From Merdicola sp905200315 (GTDB lineage Bacteria; Bacillota; Clostridia; TANB77; CAG-508): a stretch of DNA of 64,000 nt. The position numbers and the translations under genes are program-made. How positions within the stretch are numbered: position 1 is the first letter of the stretch; each line of letters starts with the position of its first letter. This document shows positions 35,538 through 43,310 of this stretch, piece after piece. The stretch lies in the NCBI GenBank assembly GCA_902461935.1, contig CABPZP010000001.1:186001-250000 (forward strand), given 5' to 3'. Under the pieces are notes generated by a model. It ran no database searches. It saw only the letters and a program-made list of their open reading frames with translations, and had not been told where the DNA came from.

Positions 35538-36059
35538 TTATTTTCCTAACACTGTATTTATCATGGTTTTAACCCAATTATTGTTTTTCTTCTCTTTTAA
35601 ATTATCTTCTATTGTAGGTTGAACATAATCTTTTTTAGGAAGACTAACATACACCTTTTGTTCATTTGTAGGCTTTTGCATTCCAAGTTTTTCAGATGCT
35701 TCTTTCTCTATGTTTGTTAAATTTATACTACTTTCTATATTAACTTCTAACTGTTCATTTTCTTTTTGAATACTAGCTAAATCACTTTTTAAATTTTTAA
35801 CTTCTGAAAATTGTTCTGTTATTTTAGAGTTCCTATAACTTATAACTAGTAATACAGCAAATACAGCCCCTACATAAAAAAATGCTTTAGCTTTTTTTCT
35901 ATTTTCTTTACGTTTAAGCTCTAACTTTTCATTTATGTATTTTTTGCTATTTTTTTGTTGTTTGTTCGATTGTTTTTTAGCTTTTTTTCTAACAGGAATA
36001 TACTCTGGTTCAAGTTTTCTAGGACTTGTTTCATATTGATACCCCATATTTCTAGCCAT
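35538..36059 (-). CDS. ftsL: FtsL-like cell-division protein
   Basis: The product is 173 residues: a long Lys-rich cytoplasmic N-terminus (1-65, many KKAKKQSNKQQ-type stretches), one membrane helix (about 67-82), an extracytoplasmic coiled coil (NLKSDLASIQKENEQLEVNIE without its full length shown here), and an SEKLGMQKP motif followed by a short tail. These are FtsL/DivIC-type features. FtsL links FtsB/DivIC and FtsW-FtsI in the divisome. Sequence conservation is low in this family, so gene order (rsmH-ftsL-pbp) carries much of the evidence. RBS AGGAGGTGA. Confidence 0.88.
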   Translation of the reverse strand: MARNMGYQYETSPRKLEPEYIPVRKKAKKQSNKQQKNSKKYINEKLELKRKENRKKAKAFFYVGAVFAVLLVISYRNSKITEQFSEVKNLKSDLASIQKENEQLEVNIESSINLTNIEKEASEKLGMQKPTNEQKVYVSLPKKDYVQPTIEDNLKEKKNNNWVKTMINTVLGK

Positions 36060-36082
36060 AAGTTATTTCACCTCCTCATTCG

Positions 36083-37012
36083 TTATTTTCTTTCAAAAAT
36101 TCTTAGCTTTGCACTCTTACTTCTAGAATTCTCTTCTTTTTCTTTCGCTAGTGCCGTAATCGGCTTTTTATTTATAATTTTTCCATAACTTACTTTATTA
36201 CATACACAATATGGTAAATCGCTTGGGCAAGTGCATCTTCCCTCCGCATCTACATATGCTTTTTTTACTGCTCTATCTTCTAAAGAGTGAAATGTAATTA
36301 TACATAAACGTCCCTCAGAATTAAGTGCATTTATGCACTTTCTAACAGTATTATAAAGTGGTTTTATTTCATTATTTACTTCAATTCTAATTGCCTGAAA
36401 TGTTCTTTTGGCCGGATGACCATTTTTTCTTTTTGAATATGGAATCGATTTTTCTATAATATCTACCAATTCCTTCGTTGTTTCTATTTGTTTTTCTTTT
36501 CTTTCTTTGCATATATTTCTTGCAATTACTCTAGAAAATCTTTCTTCTCCAAATTCATATATAATATTTGCTAAATCTTCTTCTGAATATGTATTAACAA
36601 CATCTTTTGCTGTTAAACTTTGTGTTTTATCCATTCGCATATCTAATTCGTTTTCGCCTAAATAACTAAAACCTCTATTTCTTTCATCTAATTGATATGA
36701 CGAAACACCTAAATCTAGCAAAATTCCATCTACTTTTTCTATTTTTAATTCTGATAAAATATTTTCAATATCATCATGATTTCCATGCACATATTTAACG
36801 TTATTATACTCTGAAAGTTTTTTCTTTGCAGCAGATAAAGCTTCTTCGTCTCTATCTATGCCTATAAGCATTCCATTTTTATTAAGTTTTTTTACAATTT
36901 CGCTACTATGTCCTGCTCCACCCAAAGTACCATCTACATATATTCCATCTGGTTTTATTTTTAAACCATTTATGCATTCTTCAAGCAAAACAGGTTTATG
37001 CTTAAATTCCAT
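36083..37012 (-). CDS. rsmH: 16S rRNA (cytosine-1402-N4)-methyltransferase RsmH
   Basis: The product is 309 residues. I start at 37012 (MEFKHKPVLLEECINGL) because GGAGGTTGA lies just before it; an upstream ATG at 37033 lacks this. The SAM-binding motif VDGTLGGAGHSSEI, DGILLDLGVSSYQLD, GFSY and the RTFQAIRIEVN block are all present. It methylates C1402 in the ribosomal P site. The C-terminal CTCPSDLPYCVC resembles the usual Cys cluster. The 5' untranslated region is unusually long and repeat-rich. Confidence 0.97.
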   Translation of the reverse strand: MEFKHKPVLLEECINGLKIKPDGIYVDGTLGGAGHSSEIVKKLNKNGMLIGIDRDEEALSAAKKKLSEYNNVKYVHGNHDDIENILSELKIEKVDGILLDLGVSSYQLDERNRGFSYLGENELDMRMDKTQSLTAKDVVNTYSEEDLANIIYEFGEERFSRVIARNICKERKEKQIETTKELVDIIEKSIPYSKRKNGHPAKRTFQAIRIEVNNEIKPLYNTVRKCINALNSEGRLCIITFHSLEDRAVKKAYVDAEGRCTCPSDLPYCVCNKVSYGKIINKKPITALAKEKEENSRSKSAKLRIFERK

Positions 37013-37354
37013 TTCAACCTCCAAAAGTAACACTTTTTATAGATAGCTCAAACAGTTGGTATTATAATACCAACTGTCATTTATCATTTGTAAGTGTTAT
37101 CATTAGTACATTTCTAGCTAATTCTTTTGTTTTTTCATAGCCTTTTGTACTTAAAAATTCTTTTGTTATTTGACAATTTTTCTTTAGATTTTTTATCTTC
37201 TGTAAGATGAGCCATTTAGGCTCACTTTTTCTCTTTTGTATAGCCCTAATTTTCTATTTAACTTTTCTTTTGTATTTATTAAATTCTTTTGTTTCCTTAT
37301 TTTCTTTTGTATCTTAAAATTTCTTTTGTAAAAATTTATATAAACTTTTGCAAG
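37013..37354 (-). repeat. Repeat-rich spacer between mraZ and rsmH
   Basis: On the minus strand ACAAAAGAA or near variants occur at 37122, 37141, 37158, 37232, 37265, 37284, 37302 and 37321 (left ends), with spacings of 17-19 bases or about twice that; a degenerate copy sits at 37197. A perfect 26-base palindrome (37052-37077) and a small GAGCC-taaat-GGCTC hairpin also lie here. No long open frame is consistent with all copies. It would be in the mraZ-rsmH transcript. Confidence 0.75.
37052..37077. repeat. Perfect 26-base palindrome upstream of rsmH
   Basis: ACAGTTGGTATTA and its exact complement TAATACCAACTGT are fused without a loop, 40 bases upstream of the rsmH start. No T run follows on the minus strand, so it reads more like a protein-binding operator or a stable mRNA stem than a terminator. 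Confidence 0.8.
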
Positions 37355-37786
37355 TTATATACCAAGCATATCCATGTTTTCTGCAATTTCATCTGCAGAA
37401 GCATTTTCTTCTTCATTGTATTTTTGCCATTTTTCTTTATTCCAAAGTTCAATTCTGGTTCCAACACCAATAATTACAACTTCTTTTTCTAAATTTGCAG
37501 CTTCTCTTAGATTTCCTGCTATTAAAAAACGACCTTGTTTATTAACTTCGCATTCCATAGCACCAGATAAGAAAAATCTAACAAAATTTCTGGCATTCTT
37601 TTGTGTAAGTGGAAGAGTTTTTAATTTAGCTTCGAAGTTAGCCCATTCAGTTTGAGAGAATCCAAACAAACATCCATCAAGACCTTTGGTAATAACAAAC
37701 TTATCACCCATGTCTTCCCTAAGTTTAGATGGCATTATTAATCTGCCTTTTTCATCTAATGAATGTTCAAATTCACCAATAAGCAC
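37355..37786 (-). CDS. mraZ: Transcriptional regulator MraZ
   Basis: The product is 143 residues starting at GTG (37786), with TTGAGGTGA upstream. Two SpoVT/AbrB-like repeats are visible: EFEHSLDEKGRLIMPSKLRE near the N-terminus and EVNKQGRFLIAGNLREAA near residue 80, each with the DXXXR-type motif. MraZ forms rings and binds direct repeats in the promoter of the mra/dcw cluster, controlling its own operon. Such repeats are present just upstream (37814-37839). Confidence 0.97.
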   Translation of the reverse strand: MLIGEFEHSLDEKGRLIMPSKLREDMGDKFVITKGLDGCLFGFSQTEWANFEAKLKTLPLTQKNARNFVRFFLSGAMECEVNKQGRFLIAGNLREAANLEKEVVIIGVGTRIELWNKEKWQKYNEEENASADEIAENMDMLGI

Positions 37787-37813
37787 TTCGTTTCACCTCA
37801 ATTCGTTTTCATT

Positions 37814-37839
37814 CCACTTTGTGCCACTTCTTTCCACTT
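37814..37839 (-). promoter_or_regulatory. MraZ operator: three AAGTGG boxes
   Basis: On the minus strand AAGTGG occurs three times with exactly 10 bases from one to the next (AAGTGGaaagAAGTGGcaca, then AAGTGG). Direct repeats of this type spaced by 10 bp are the known MraZ-binding sites upstream of mraZ. They lie around the expected transcription start, just downstream of the -10 box. Confidence 0.9.
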
Positions 37840-37846
37840 CGACTAA

Positions 37847-37875
37847 ATTTTAATATATAACTTTATAAAATGCAA
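37847..37875 (-). promoter_or_regulatory. Promoter of the mraZ operon
   Basis: On the minus strand TTGCAT and TAAAAT are spaced by 17 bases, and the -10 box ends 8 bases before the first MraZ box. This gives an autoregulated arrangement. Confidence 0.65.
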
Positions 37876-37905
37876 TACCTTTTTTAAAATTTTTGAAAAA
37901 AATTT

Positions 37906-37934
37906 GAGCCAGCAGATTTTTTATCTACTGACTC
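37906..37934 (-). terminator. Terminator of the Rpn-nuclease gene
   Basis: On the minus strand GAGTCAGTAGAT pairs with ATCTGCTGGCTC; the two irregular positions are G-U pairs only in minus-strand RNA, and a T-rich run follows. This supports minus-strand use. Confidence 0.8.
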
Positions 37935-37944
37935 ATTTTTTATT

Positions 37945-38772
37945 TTATAATTTTTCTATTTCCTCTTTAGTTAGTTCTGTTATTTCTGATATAGTTTCAA
38001 TTGGAATATTTTTTTCTTTCATTTTCTTTGCATTTTTTAGACTATTTTCTCTAGCACCTTCTTTTTTTCCTTCTTTTTTCGAATAATCCATAGAGCTATT
38101 CCAGTCCATCTCCCATTTTTCTCTTAGTTCTGCTAATCTTCTTATTTCTTCATCTCCTGTTAGATATGTCATTTCCTTTCTTGCTTTTTCTAAGGTTTTA
38201 TTTTTCTTTTCAGCCATTTTTATTTTCCCCCTATCATTATCATCTATAAATGCTAGCCACTGATTTAGCTTTTCATCCATATTTGGATGTGCTTTTCTAA
38301 ACTTTGGTAGCTCTATAAAATACCATTTCATTCCCTTTATTATTTCGTATTCTCTATGTTTATCTAATACCACTACTGTTTCTGATACATATTCTTTAAA
38401 TTCTGTTAATTCATAATTTAATATATTTATCATTATTACATTTTTTATATCGTTATAATTTTTTCCTCTTGCTTCTTCTCTGGATAATACTTTTGCTCCA
38501 TACAATGTTGTTCTATTTTCTATGTTATGCAGATTTTTCATTTGCATTTCTATATTTACTATTGTTCCTTCGTTTAATTCTGCTTGTATATCTAGCCTTC
38601 CTCCTTTTTCTCCAACTGATAACTTTTCTAAATTTACTTCTTCTCTTATTTTTATTTTCTTTATTTCTATTTTTAATATACTTTGTAAAAAATCTATTAA
38701 GAATTCTTCATTTCCTTTTCTTGCAAAGAAGGCTGTAAAAATTATATCGTTTTTTAAATTAAATTTACTCAT
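37945..38772 (-). CDS. Rpn-family PD-(D/E)XK nuclease (recombination-promoting nuclease / putative transposase)
   Basis: The product is 275 residues. The N-terminus NLKNDIIFTAFFARKGNEEFLIDFLQ and the block GRLDIQAELNEGTIVNIEMQ (Asp, Glu-x-Gln catalytic core) are typical of the PF12784 group related to RpnA/YhgA. These proteins are DNA endonucleases or truncated transposase relatives found in many copies in gut Clostridia. The C-terminal half is Lys/Glu-rich and helical and ends NIPIETISEITELTKEEIEKL-like (last 21 residues, not quoted in full). RBS GAAAGGAAA. Biological role unknown. Confidence 0.9.
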   Translation of the reverse strand: MSKFNLKNDIIFTAFFARKGNEEFLIDFLQSILKIEIKKIKIREEVNLEKLSVGEKGGRLDIQAELNEGTIVNIEMQMKNLHNIENRTTLYGAKVLSREEARGKNYNDIKNVIMINILNYELTEFKEYVSETVVVLDKHREYEIIKGMKWYFIELPKFRKAHPNMDEKLNQWLAFIDDNDRGKIKMAEKKNKTLEKARKEMTYLTGDEEIRRLAELREKWEMDWNSSMDYSKKEGKKEGARENSLKNAKKMKEKNIPIETISEITELTKEEIEKL

Positions 38773-38934
38773 ATATTTTTCCTTTCTTTATTATAACAAT
38801 TTGTATTTTCTTATTCAAGATTTTGTTATAATTTTTACCTGTTTGTTTCTGTTTTACCTCCTTTCTTTTAGATTTGTTTTTCATTTGGATTTTTTGAGAA
38901 TAAAAAATCTTCTGAAATAAATGTTTTTGAAAAA

Positions 38935-38975
38935 AATAACCATATCGTAAATTCTTTATTTACAATATGGTTATT
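38935..38975. terminator. Terminator-like hairpin
   Basis: AATAACCATAT-c-GTAAAT and ATTTAC-a-ATATGGTTATT form a long stem followed by T-rich sequence on the plus strand. Neither neighbouring gene is clearly terminated by it. Confidence 0.55.
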
Positions 38976-39022
38976 TTATATAATATTTGATTGAAAATTT
39001 CAAGTTTTTTAAATATATTTTC

Positions 39023-39043
39023 GGTTGGACTTAAGACATCCTA
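39023..39043 (+). repeat. Decayed palindromic repeat
   Basis: GGTTGGACTTAAGACATCC keeps the GGACTTAAG...CC pattern of the copies at 10053 and 57653 but has lost perfect pairing and its tail. Confidence 0.45.
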
Positions 39044-39080
39044 TCTCTCCGATAAAAAGTAAAATTTTCTATAATATAAA

Positions 39081-39114
39081 AAGAGGAACTCTGAAATTTC
39101 AAAGTTCTCTCTTT
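39081..39114 (-). terminator. Terminator of the SUMF1-like gene
   Basis: On the minus strand AAGAGAGAACTTTGAAATTT continues into CAGAGTTCCTCTTTTT, forming a stem with T run, then TATTATAGAAAATTT. Confidence 0.8.
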
Positions 39115-39161
39115 CTATTTGTAGTTAGAAACAAATTAGTATAATTTTGTAGTGGTTTGTG

Positions 39162-40055
39162 CTACTTAATACAAAGTGCAACACGAAAACCAGTCTCATC
39201 ATAGTTGTCATCAGGATTATTGCCGTAATCACGAAAGGCTACAGGTAGAGCACACTCCATATCGCTATAATTACCCCCGCGTACAACATGATATGAACTT
39301 TTATACTGTTCTTGTGTCCATTCATCTAAATTACCTGCAAAGTCGCAGATGTTATTAGTACACCATTTTTTTTTGCTTCCTGTTTTAAACACTTTTCTTG
39401 GAGAATCCACTGTATAATAGTTGCCCCATCCAGTAGAGTCCTTTGCAATTTCATCAAGAGTTCTAGCTTTCGTTTCTATAAACCATTCTAATACCGAATC
39501 ATACTCTGCACCAAAAATCAGATGACTTTTTACTTCATCATTGTCTTCAATATCAGATGCAATCTTCTTGGCATCATCAAAATTTACGTTTACCCACGGT
39601 ATATATCCTTCTACAGAGCGCGGTTCTCTTGAAAAACTTTTGGAAATGTTATAACGGGAAATATAAAATCCCCCATATTTTTTAACACTTTCTAATTGTT
39701 CAAGTAGTTCATCACTTAAAACTTCATTAAATTCATCGTCCGAAAATACATCATCCATGTAATTTCGTCTGCCGAATTTCTCCGAAAAATGTTCTCCATC
39801 AATTGTCCCATTAGCTTCAAGACTTTCAACAGGAATCCATACAAACTGGCTTTTATCAGAGCCTCTTTCAATTACAAATCCATTGTTCCATTGTCCACAG
39901 ACATACTTATATCCTTCTGGAATTGGAGGAGTTATATAGTTATCATTTATTGCAATCTTCTGAGCTCTGATAATTAACTCTCCACTTGTTCCCTCTGAGA
40001 TTTCAACGTTTATACCTTTTTCTGCCTCAATTACAAATTTTTCGTACCGTCTCAT
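39162..40055 (-). CDS. SUMF1/EgtB/PvdO-family protein (formylglycine-generating-enzyme-like fold)
   Basis: The product is 297 residues. The C-terminal two thirds show the SUMF1 fold signature: FVWIPVE, GGFYISRYNIS, PWVNVNFDDA, LIFGAEYDSVLEWF, DFAGNLDEWTQE, HVVRGGNYSD and the terminal DETGFRVAL. The N-terminal ~55 residues are a separate beta-rich segment. Such short proteins are frequent in gut Clostridia, often in mobile DNA, and their chemistry is unknown; the active-site Cys pair of true formylglycine-generating enzymes is not evident. Base composition is visibly richer in G and C than the surroundings. RBS ATAAGGAGG; it stands alone. Confidence 0.85.
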   Translation of the reverse strand: MRRYEKFVIEAEKGINVEISEGTSGELIIRAQKIAINDNYITPPIPEGYKYVCGQWNNGFVIERGSDKSQFVWIPVESLEANGTIDGEHFSEKFGRRNYMDDVFSDDEFNEVLSDELLEQLESVKKYGGFYISRYNISKSFSREPRSVEGYIPWVNVNFDDAKKIASDIEDNDEVKSHLIFGAEYDSVLEWFIETKARTLDEIAKDSTGWGNYYTVDSPRKVFKTGSKKKWCTNNICDFAGNLDEWTQEQYKSSYHVVRGGNYSDMECALPVAFRDYGNNPDDNYDETGFRVALCIK

Positions 40056-40208
40056 AGTTTATACCTCCTTATGCAAAAATTCCAACGGTTTCTATAAAAC
40101 ATTTCGTTTGCAATTTATGTTAACATATTTCACAACATTTGGCAAGTGCTTCTTATAATTTATTTCAGCTATTTATATTTATCTTTTTATAGCGTTCAAT
40201 GACCTCCT

Positions 40209-41249
40209 CTACTCTAGTAAAAAATCAATTAAATATTTAATCTTTATTCCTTCATCAGATGTATTATTGTATAATTTATCCATTGTTAAAACTGTTTTCT
40301 CATAATTATCTTTTATATTTTTTAACACTCCTATTTCTCGTTGTTTTACATTTTCGTCCATCATAGTATATGTTACTTGATAGTACTTTTTTTCACTTGA
40401 ATTTGTTGCTATAAAATCAACCTCAAAAGAATCATTTTTACCAACAGTAACCTCATATCCTCTTCTTAATAATTCAAAATAAACAACATTTTCTATTATG
40501 TGACCAAAATCCGAATCTCTAAATCCTAATATAATATTTCTTATTCCTGTATCTACAATATAATATTTTTCTAATGTTTTCAAAATTTCTTTACCTTTAA
40601 TATCATATCTTGGAACTTTATATATAATATAAGCGTTTTCCAACATTTTTAAGTAGTTAAGCACTGTATTATGTGTTATTTTTGTACCTTGACTTGTTAA
40701 AAAATCTGCTATTTTTTTTGATGAAATTAAACCTCCAATATTACTCATTAGAAATTTTAATATTCTTTCAAGTAAGCTTGCATCTACTAATCTGTTCCTT
40801 TCTACTACATCTTTCATAAAAACTGTATTATATATTCCTTTTATTGCATTTTCATATAAATTTTCTTCATCCTTTATAGTTATTATTCCTGGCATACCAC
40901 CAAATTTTATATATTCAATAGATTTATCTTCTAATGTTCGTTTATCTTCTAAAGCAGTAAAATTAAAAAACTCTTTAAATGATAAAGGAAGAACTTTTAT
41001 TTCAATATATCGACCAGATAAATAAGTTGATAGTTCTGACGATAATAAATATGCATTTGAACCTGTTATATAAATATCTGTATCAAAATCTACTGCTATG
41101 GCATTTACAGTCTTTTCCCATTTTTCAACCCTTTGCACCTCATCAAGTAGTATATAATTTTTATTTTTTTTATTTATTTGCTTACTTATTTTAGTATACA
41201 TATCTTTGTAATTAATAATATCATCAAACTCAAATGATTCAAAATTCAT
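40209..41249 (-). CDS. DUF4143 AAA ATPase, 5'-truncated (P-loop missing)
   Basis: The product is 346 residues and aligns with residues ~53-399 of the intact paralogue at 41801-43000: YILLDEVQRVEKWEKTVNAI (Walker B), ITGSNAYLLSSELSTYLSGR and the C-terminal DUF4143 nuclease-like region (EVDFIATNSSEKKYYQVTYT). The first ~52 residues, which should carry the Walker A motif, are absent. An in-frame stop lies just upstream of the ATG, no ribosome binding site is visible, and the remains of a palindromic repeat and a MITE begin about 20-70 bases before the start. It is probably a pseudogene cut by that insertion. Confidence 0.8.
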   Translation of the reverse strand: MNFESFEFDDIINYKDMYTKISKQINKKNKNYILLDEVQRVEKWEKTVNAIAVDFDTDIYITGSNAYLLSSELSTYLSGRYIEIKVLPLSFKEFFNFTALEDKRTLEDKSIEYIKFGGMPGIITIKDEENLYENAIKGIYNTVFMKDVVERNRLVDASLLERILKFLMSNIGGLISSKKIADFLTSQGTKITHNTVLNYLKMLENAYIIYKVPRYDIKGKEILKTLEKYYIVDTGIRNIILGFRDSDFGHIIENVVYFELLRRGYEVTVGKNDSFEVDFIATNSSEKKYYQVTYTMMDENVKQREIGVLKNIKDNYEKTVLTMDKLYNNTSDEGIKIKYLIDFLLE

Positions 41250-41316
41250 ATTTTATTTATATTTAGGCAGACAAAAACATCTCCCTCCTACAACATTTCA
41301 CATTAACAACATAATA

Positions 41317-41542
41317 AAATGACAAATATATTTGTTTTGAAATACCGCGTAAGCGACCAAACGAGCAGTTTCACCTGCGAGTGCGATTTGGAGCAATCTT
41401 CATTTTATATTTATATAGAGTATTAATGTAAATATATAAATTAATTTTATAAAAATGTAATTATATGCTAAATGGTCATAAGACCATTTTCAAATCCGAA
41501 GATTGCGACACCAAGGTATAAAAAACAATTTATTTGTCATTT
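41317..41542. mobile_element. MITE-like element with structured core, copy B
   Basis: The ends AAATGACAAATATATTTG and CAATTTATTTGTCATTT are near-perfect inverted repeats. The 226-base element aligns with copy A over its full length; the GTAA-loop hairpin, CCAAA/TTTGG stem, GCAATCTTC/GAAGATTGC pair and AAATGGTC-ataa-GACCATTT hairpin are all kept, while loops and AT-rich linkers differ. Palindromic repeats flank it on both sides. Confidence 0.85.
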
Positions 41543-41563
41543 GGTAATAAAAATTTATTTGCT

Positions 41564-41602
41564 GGCGGACAGAGGCGTCGACCCCTACATTGTTTGACAC
41601 TA
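41564..41602 (+). repeat. Palindromic repeat with tail
   Basis: GGCGGACAGAGGCGTCGACC is followed by CCTACATTGTTTGACACTAA. The stem has two mismatches relative to the intact copy at 43197. Confidence 0.85.
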
Positions 41603-41654
41603 ATTTTGCAACAATTATAATATTTCTATATACATAAAATTTATGAAATGACGA

Positions 41655-41766
41655 ATGCAATTTATATGCAATGATTTAAGAAAATTTGAAACAGCCAAAG
41701 GATTAAACAAATGCCAATCAACAATAGGTAAAGAAATAAAAAACAAAAGAAAAAAAGTTAAAAAAC
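41655..41766 (+). pseudogene. Possible IS30-like transposase HTH remnant
   Basis: A short open stretch contains AKGLNKCQSTIGKEIKNKRK, which resembles the helix-turn-helix of IS30-type transposases (the usual form is TTISKEI or TTISREI). It is only about 40 residues, has no ribosome binding site and runs into a terminator hairpin. It is low confidence, but would explain some repeat activity here. Confidence 0.25.
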
Positions 41767-41792
41767 AAGGTAAAAATTTTTGCCTTGTTTTT
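41761..41792 (-). terminator. Terminator of the intact DUF4143 ATPase gene
   Basis: AAAAACAAGG-t-AAAAA and TTTTT-g-CCTTGTTTTT form a near-perfect stem beyond the stop at 41801, with T-rich flanks on both strands. Confidence 0.85.
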
Positions 41793-41800
41793 TATTTGTA

Positions 41801-43000
41801 CTATTCTTCTAATAACCAATCTATTACATTTTTATGAATTATACCATTTTGTGAAAAATCAAATTTATCCATTGTTAAAACATATTTAGGATAATTATCT
41901 TTTATCGTTTTAAAAGCTCCAAATTCTCTTTCGATAACAGAATCATCTGCTAAAATATAAGCTACTTGAATATATATTTTTTCTTTGAATCTTGTAGCTA
42001 TAAAGTCTATTTCTCCATTTTCTAAATTTCCGACTTTAACATCATATCCTCTAGATAGCAATTCATTATATACAATATTTTCTAAATATGCTCCTAGTTG
42101 TGGTCTTTTTCCAATGTTCATTATTTGTCCAAAACCTAAATCAGTTAAATAATATTTGTATTTTCCATTTAATATTCTTTTCCCTCTAACATCATATCTA
42201 TCAGCTTTATTTATTATCATAGCTTTTGTCATATATTCTAAATAGTTGTATAAAGTTATTTTCGAAACTTCTCTATCAGCCTTATTTGCAAAATAATTTG
42301 ATAAGCTCTCTGCTGAGAAATTTTGAGATGGTGTTGTAACTATATATTCTACTATTCTATTAAATAAATCTAAATCCTTTATATTAAACCTCGATATAAT
42401 ATCTTTTACTAATATAGAATTATAAACGTCTGATAAGTATGTTCTTGTCTGAATTTCGTCTGTCAGCATAAATCTTTGAGGCATTCCTCCCCAAGTGATA
42501 TAGTCATCAAATGCTTCTTCTATATCTTTTTTATCTGTTATTTTTTTCAACTCACATACTTCTTTAAATGTGAATGGATAAGTTTTAAAACTTACATATC
42601 TTCCTGCTATATGTGTAGCAAGTTCTCCAGATAATAAATCACTATTAGAGCCTGTAATAAATATTGATACATTTTTAGATGCTTTAAAAGAATTTATTGC
42701 TTTTTCCCAATGTTCTACATTCTGGATTTCATCAAAGAATAAATAATATTTATCTTTACTTACTATTTTTTCTTTAACATAATTGTGTAAATCCATATCA
42801 TTTTGTATAAAAGCATAATCTTCATATTCAAAGTTTATATATATTATTTGAGATTCAGGTATTCCACTTGCTTTTAATTCATCTATTATTTGTAATAATA
42901 TAACTGATTTACCACATCTTCTAACTCCCATTATAACTTTTATCAAATCTTGGTCGTAGAATGGTCTAATTTCAGATAAATATTTTTCACGAATAATCAT
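41801..43000 (-). CDS. AAA ATPase with C-terminal DUF4143 domain
   Basis: The product is 399 residues: Walker A GVRRCGKSVILLQ near residues 26-38, Walker B YLFFDEIQNVEHWE, sensor-like ITGSNSDLLSGELATHIAGR, and a C-terminal DUF4143 domain (about 200-399) with the PD-(D/E)XK-like GNLENGEIDFIATRFKEKIY. Such proteins are very common in bacteria and archaea, often in many copies; functions are mostly unknown. RBS AGGGGAG. A truncated relative lies 550 bases downstream, separated by repeats. Confidence 0.93.
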   Translation of the reverse strand: MIIREKYLSEIRPFYDQDLIKVIMGVRRCGKSVILLQIIDELKASGIPESQIIYINFEYEDYAFIQNDMDLHNYVKEKIVSKDKYYLFFDEIQNVEHWEKAINSFKASKNVSIFITGSNSDLLSGELATHIAGRYVSFKTYPFTFKEVCELKKITDKKDIEEAFDDYITWGGMPQRFMLTDEIQTRTYLSDVYNSILVKDIISRFNIKDLDLFNRIVEYIVTTPSQNFSAESLSNYFANKADREVSKITLYNYLEYMTKAMIINKADRYDVRGKRILNGKYKYYLTDLGFGQIMNIGKRPQLGAYLENIVYNELLSRGYDVKVGNLENGEIDFIATRFKEKIYIQVAYILADDSVIEREFGAFKTIKDNYPKYVLTMDKFDFSQNGIIHKNVIDWLLEE

Positions 43001-43306
43001 AAATTTCTCCCCTTTATAAGATTTATTTTATTCTATTGTATCGTAATTATTTTCTTTTGTCAATTTTTGTTTATTGTACTAAACAAAAATTATTTTTTCG
43101 TGATTTTTGTTCAGTAAGTATCTTATATTATAAACTCCTTGTAGCATTATTTACATTTTATATATATAATAAACATTTTTCTGTAATTTTATTTGCGGGC
43201 GGACAGAGGCGTCCGCCCCTACAACGTTTAACATTAATTTATTTGAATATTAATATATCTTTCTTATATTTCAAATTCCAAATAACATGGCGGTCAATGA
43301 CCGCCG
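43001..43306. other. Intergenic region between DUF4143 ATPase and glucan synthase genes
   Basis: The 306 bases hold two palindromic repeats (43197-43236 and 43289-43310) and AT-rich sequence. No gene is visible. Confidence 0.7.
43197..43236 (+). repeat. Palindromic repeat (GGGCGGAC type) with tail
   Basis: GGGCGGAC-AGAG-GCGTCCGCCC is perfectly paired in its outer seven bases and followed by CTACAACGTTTAACATTA. Confidence 0.92.
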
Positions 43307-43310
43307 CTAC
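43289..43310 (+). repeat. Palindromic repeat (GGCGGTC type) overlapping the glucan synthase stop
   Basis: GGCGGTCAATGACCGCC is a perfect inverted repeat followed by GCTACA. On the minus strand the TAG within this flank is the stop codon of the glucan synthase frame. Confidence 0.88.

Larger units (their letters stand above)
38773..39161. other. Intergenic region with two hairpins and a decayed repeat
   Basis: Between the Rpn nuclease and SUMF1-like genes lie a hairpin at 38935-38975, a decayed palindromic repeat near 39023-39043 and the SUMF1-gene terminator at 39081-39114. No gene is visible. Confidence 0.6.
41250..41800. other. Intergenic region built of repeats
   Basis: It contains a decayed palindrome tail (about 41276-41298), MITE copy B (41317-41542), another palindromic repeat (41564-41602), a possible IS30-like remnant (41655-41766) and a terminator (41761-41792). 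Confidence 0.75.

Noticed and set aside
39162..40055. True formylglycine-generating enzyme
   Set aside because: No sulfatase gene nearby and the catalytic Cys pair is not evident; only the SUMF1 fold is supported.
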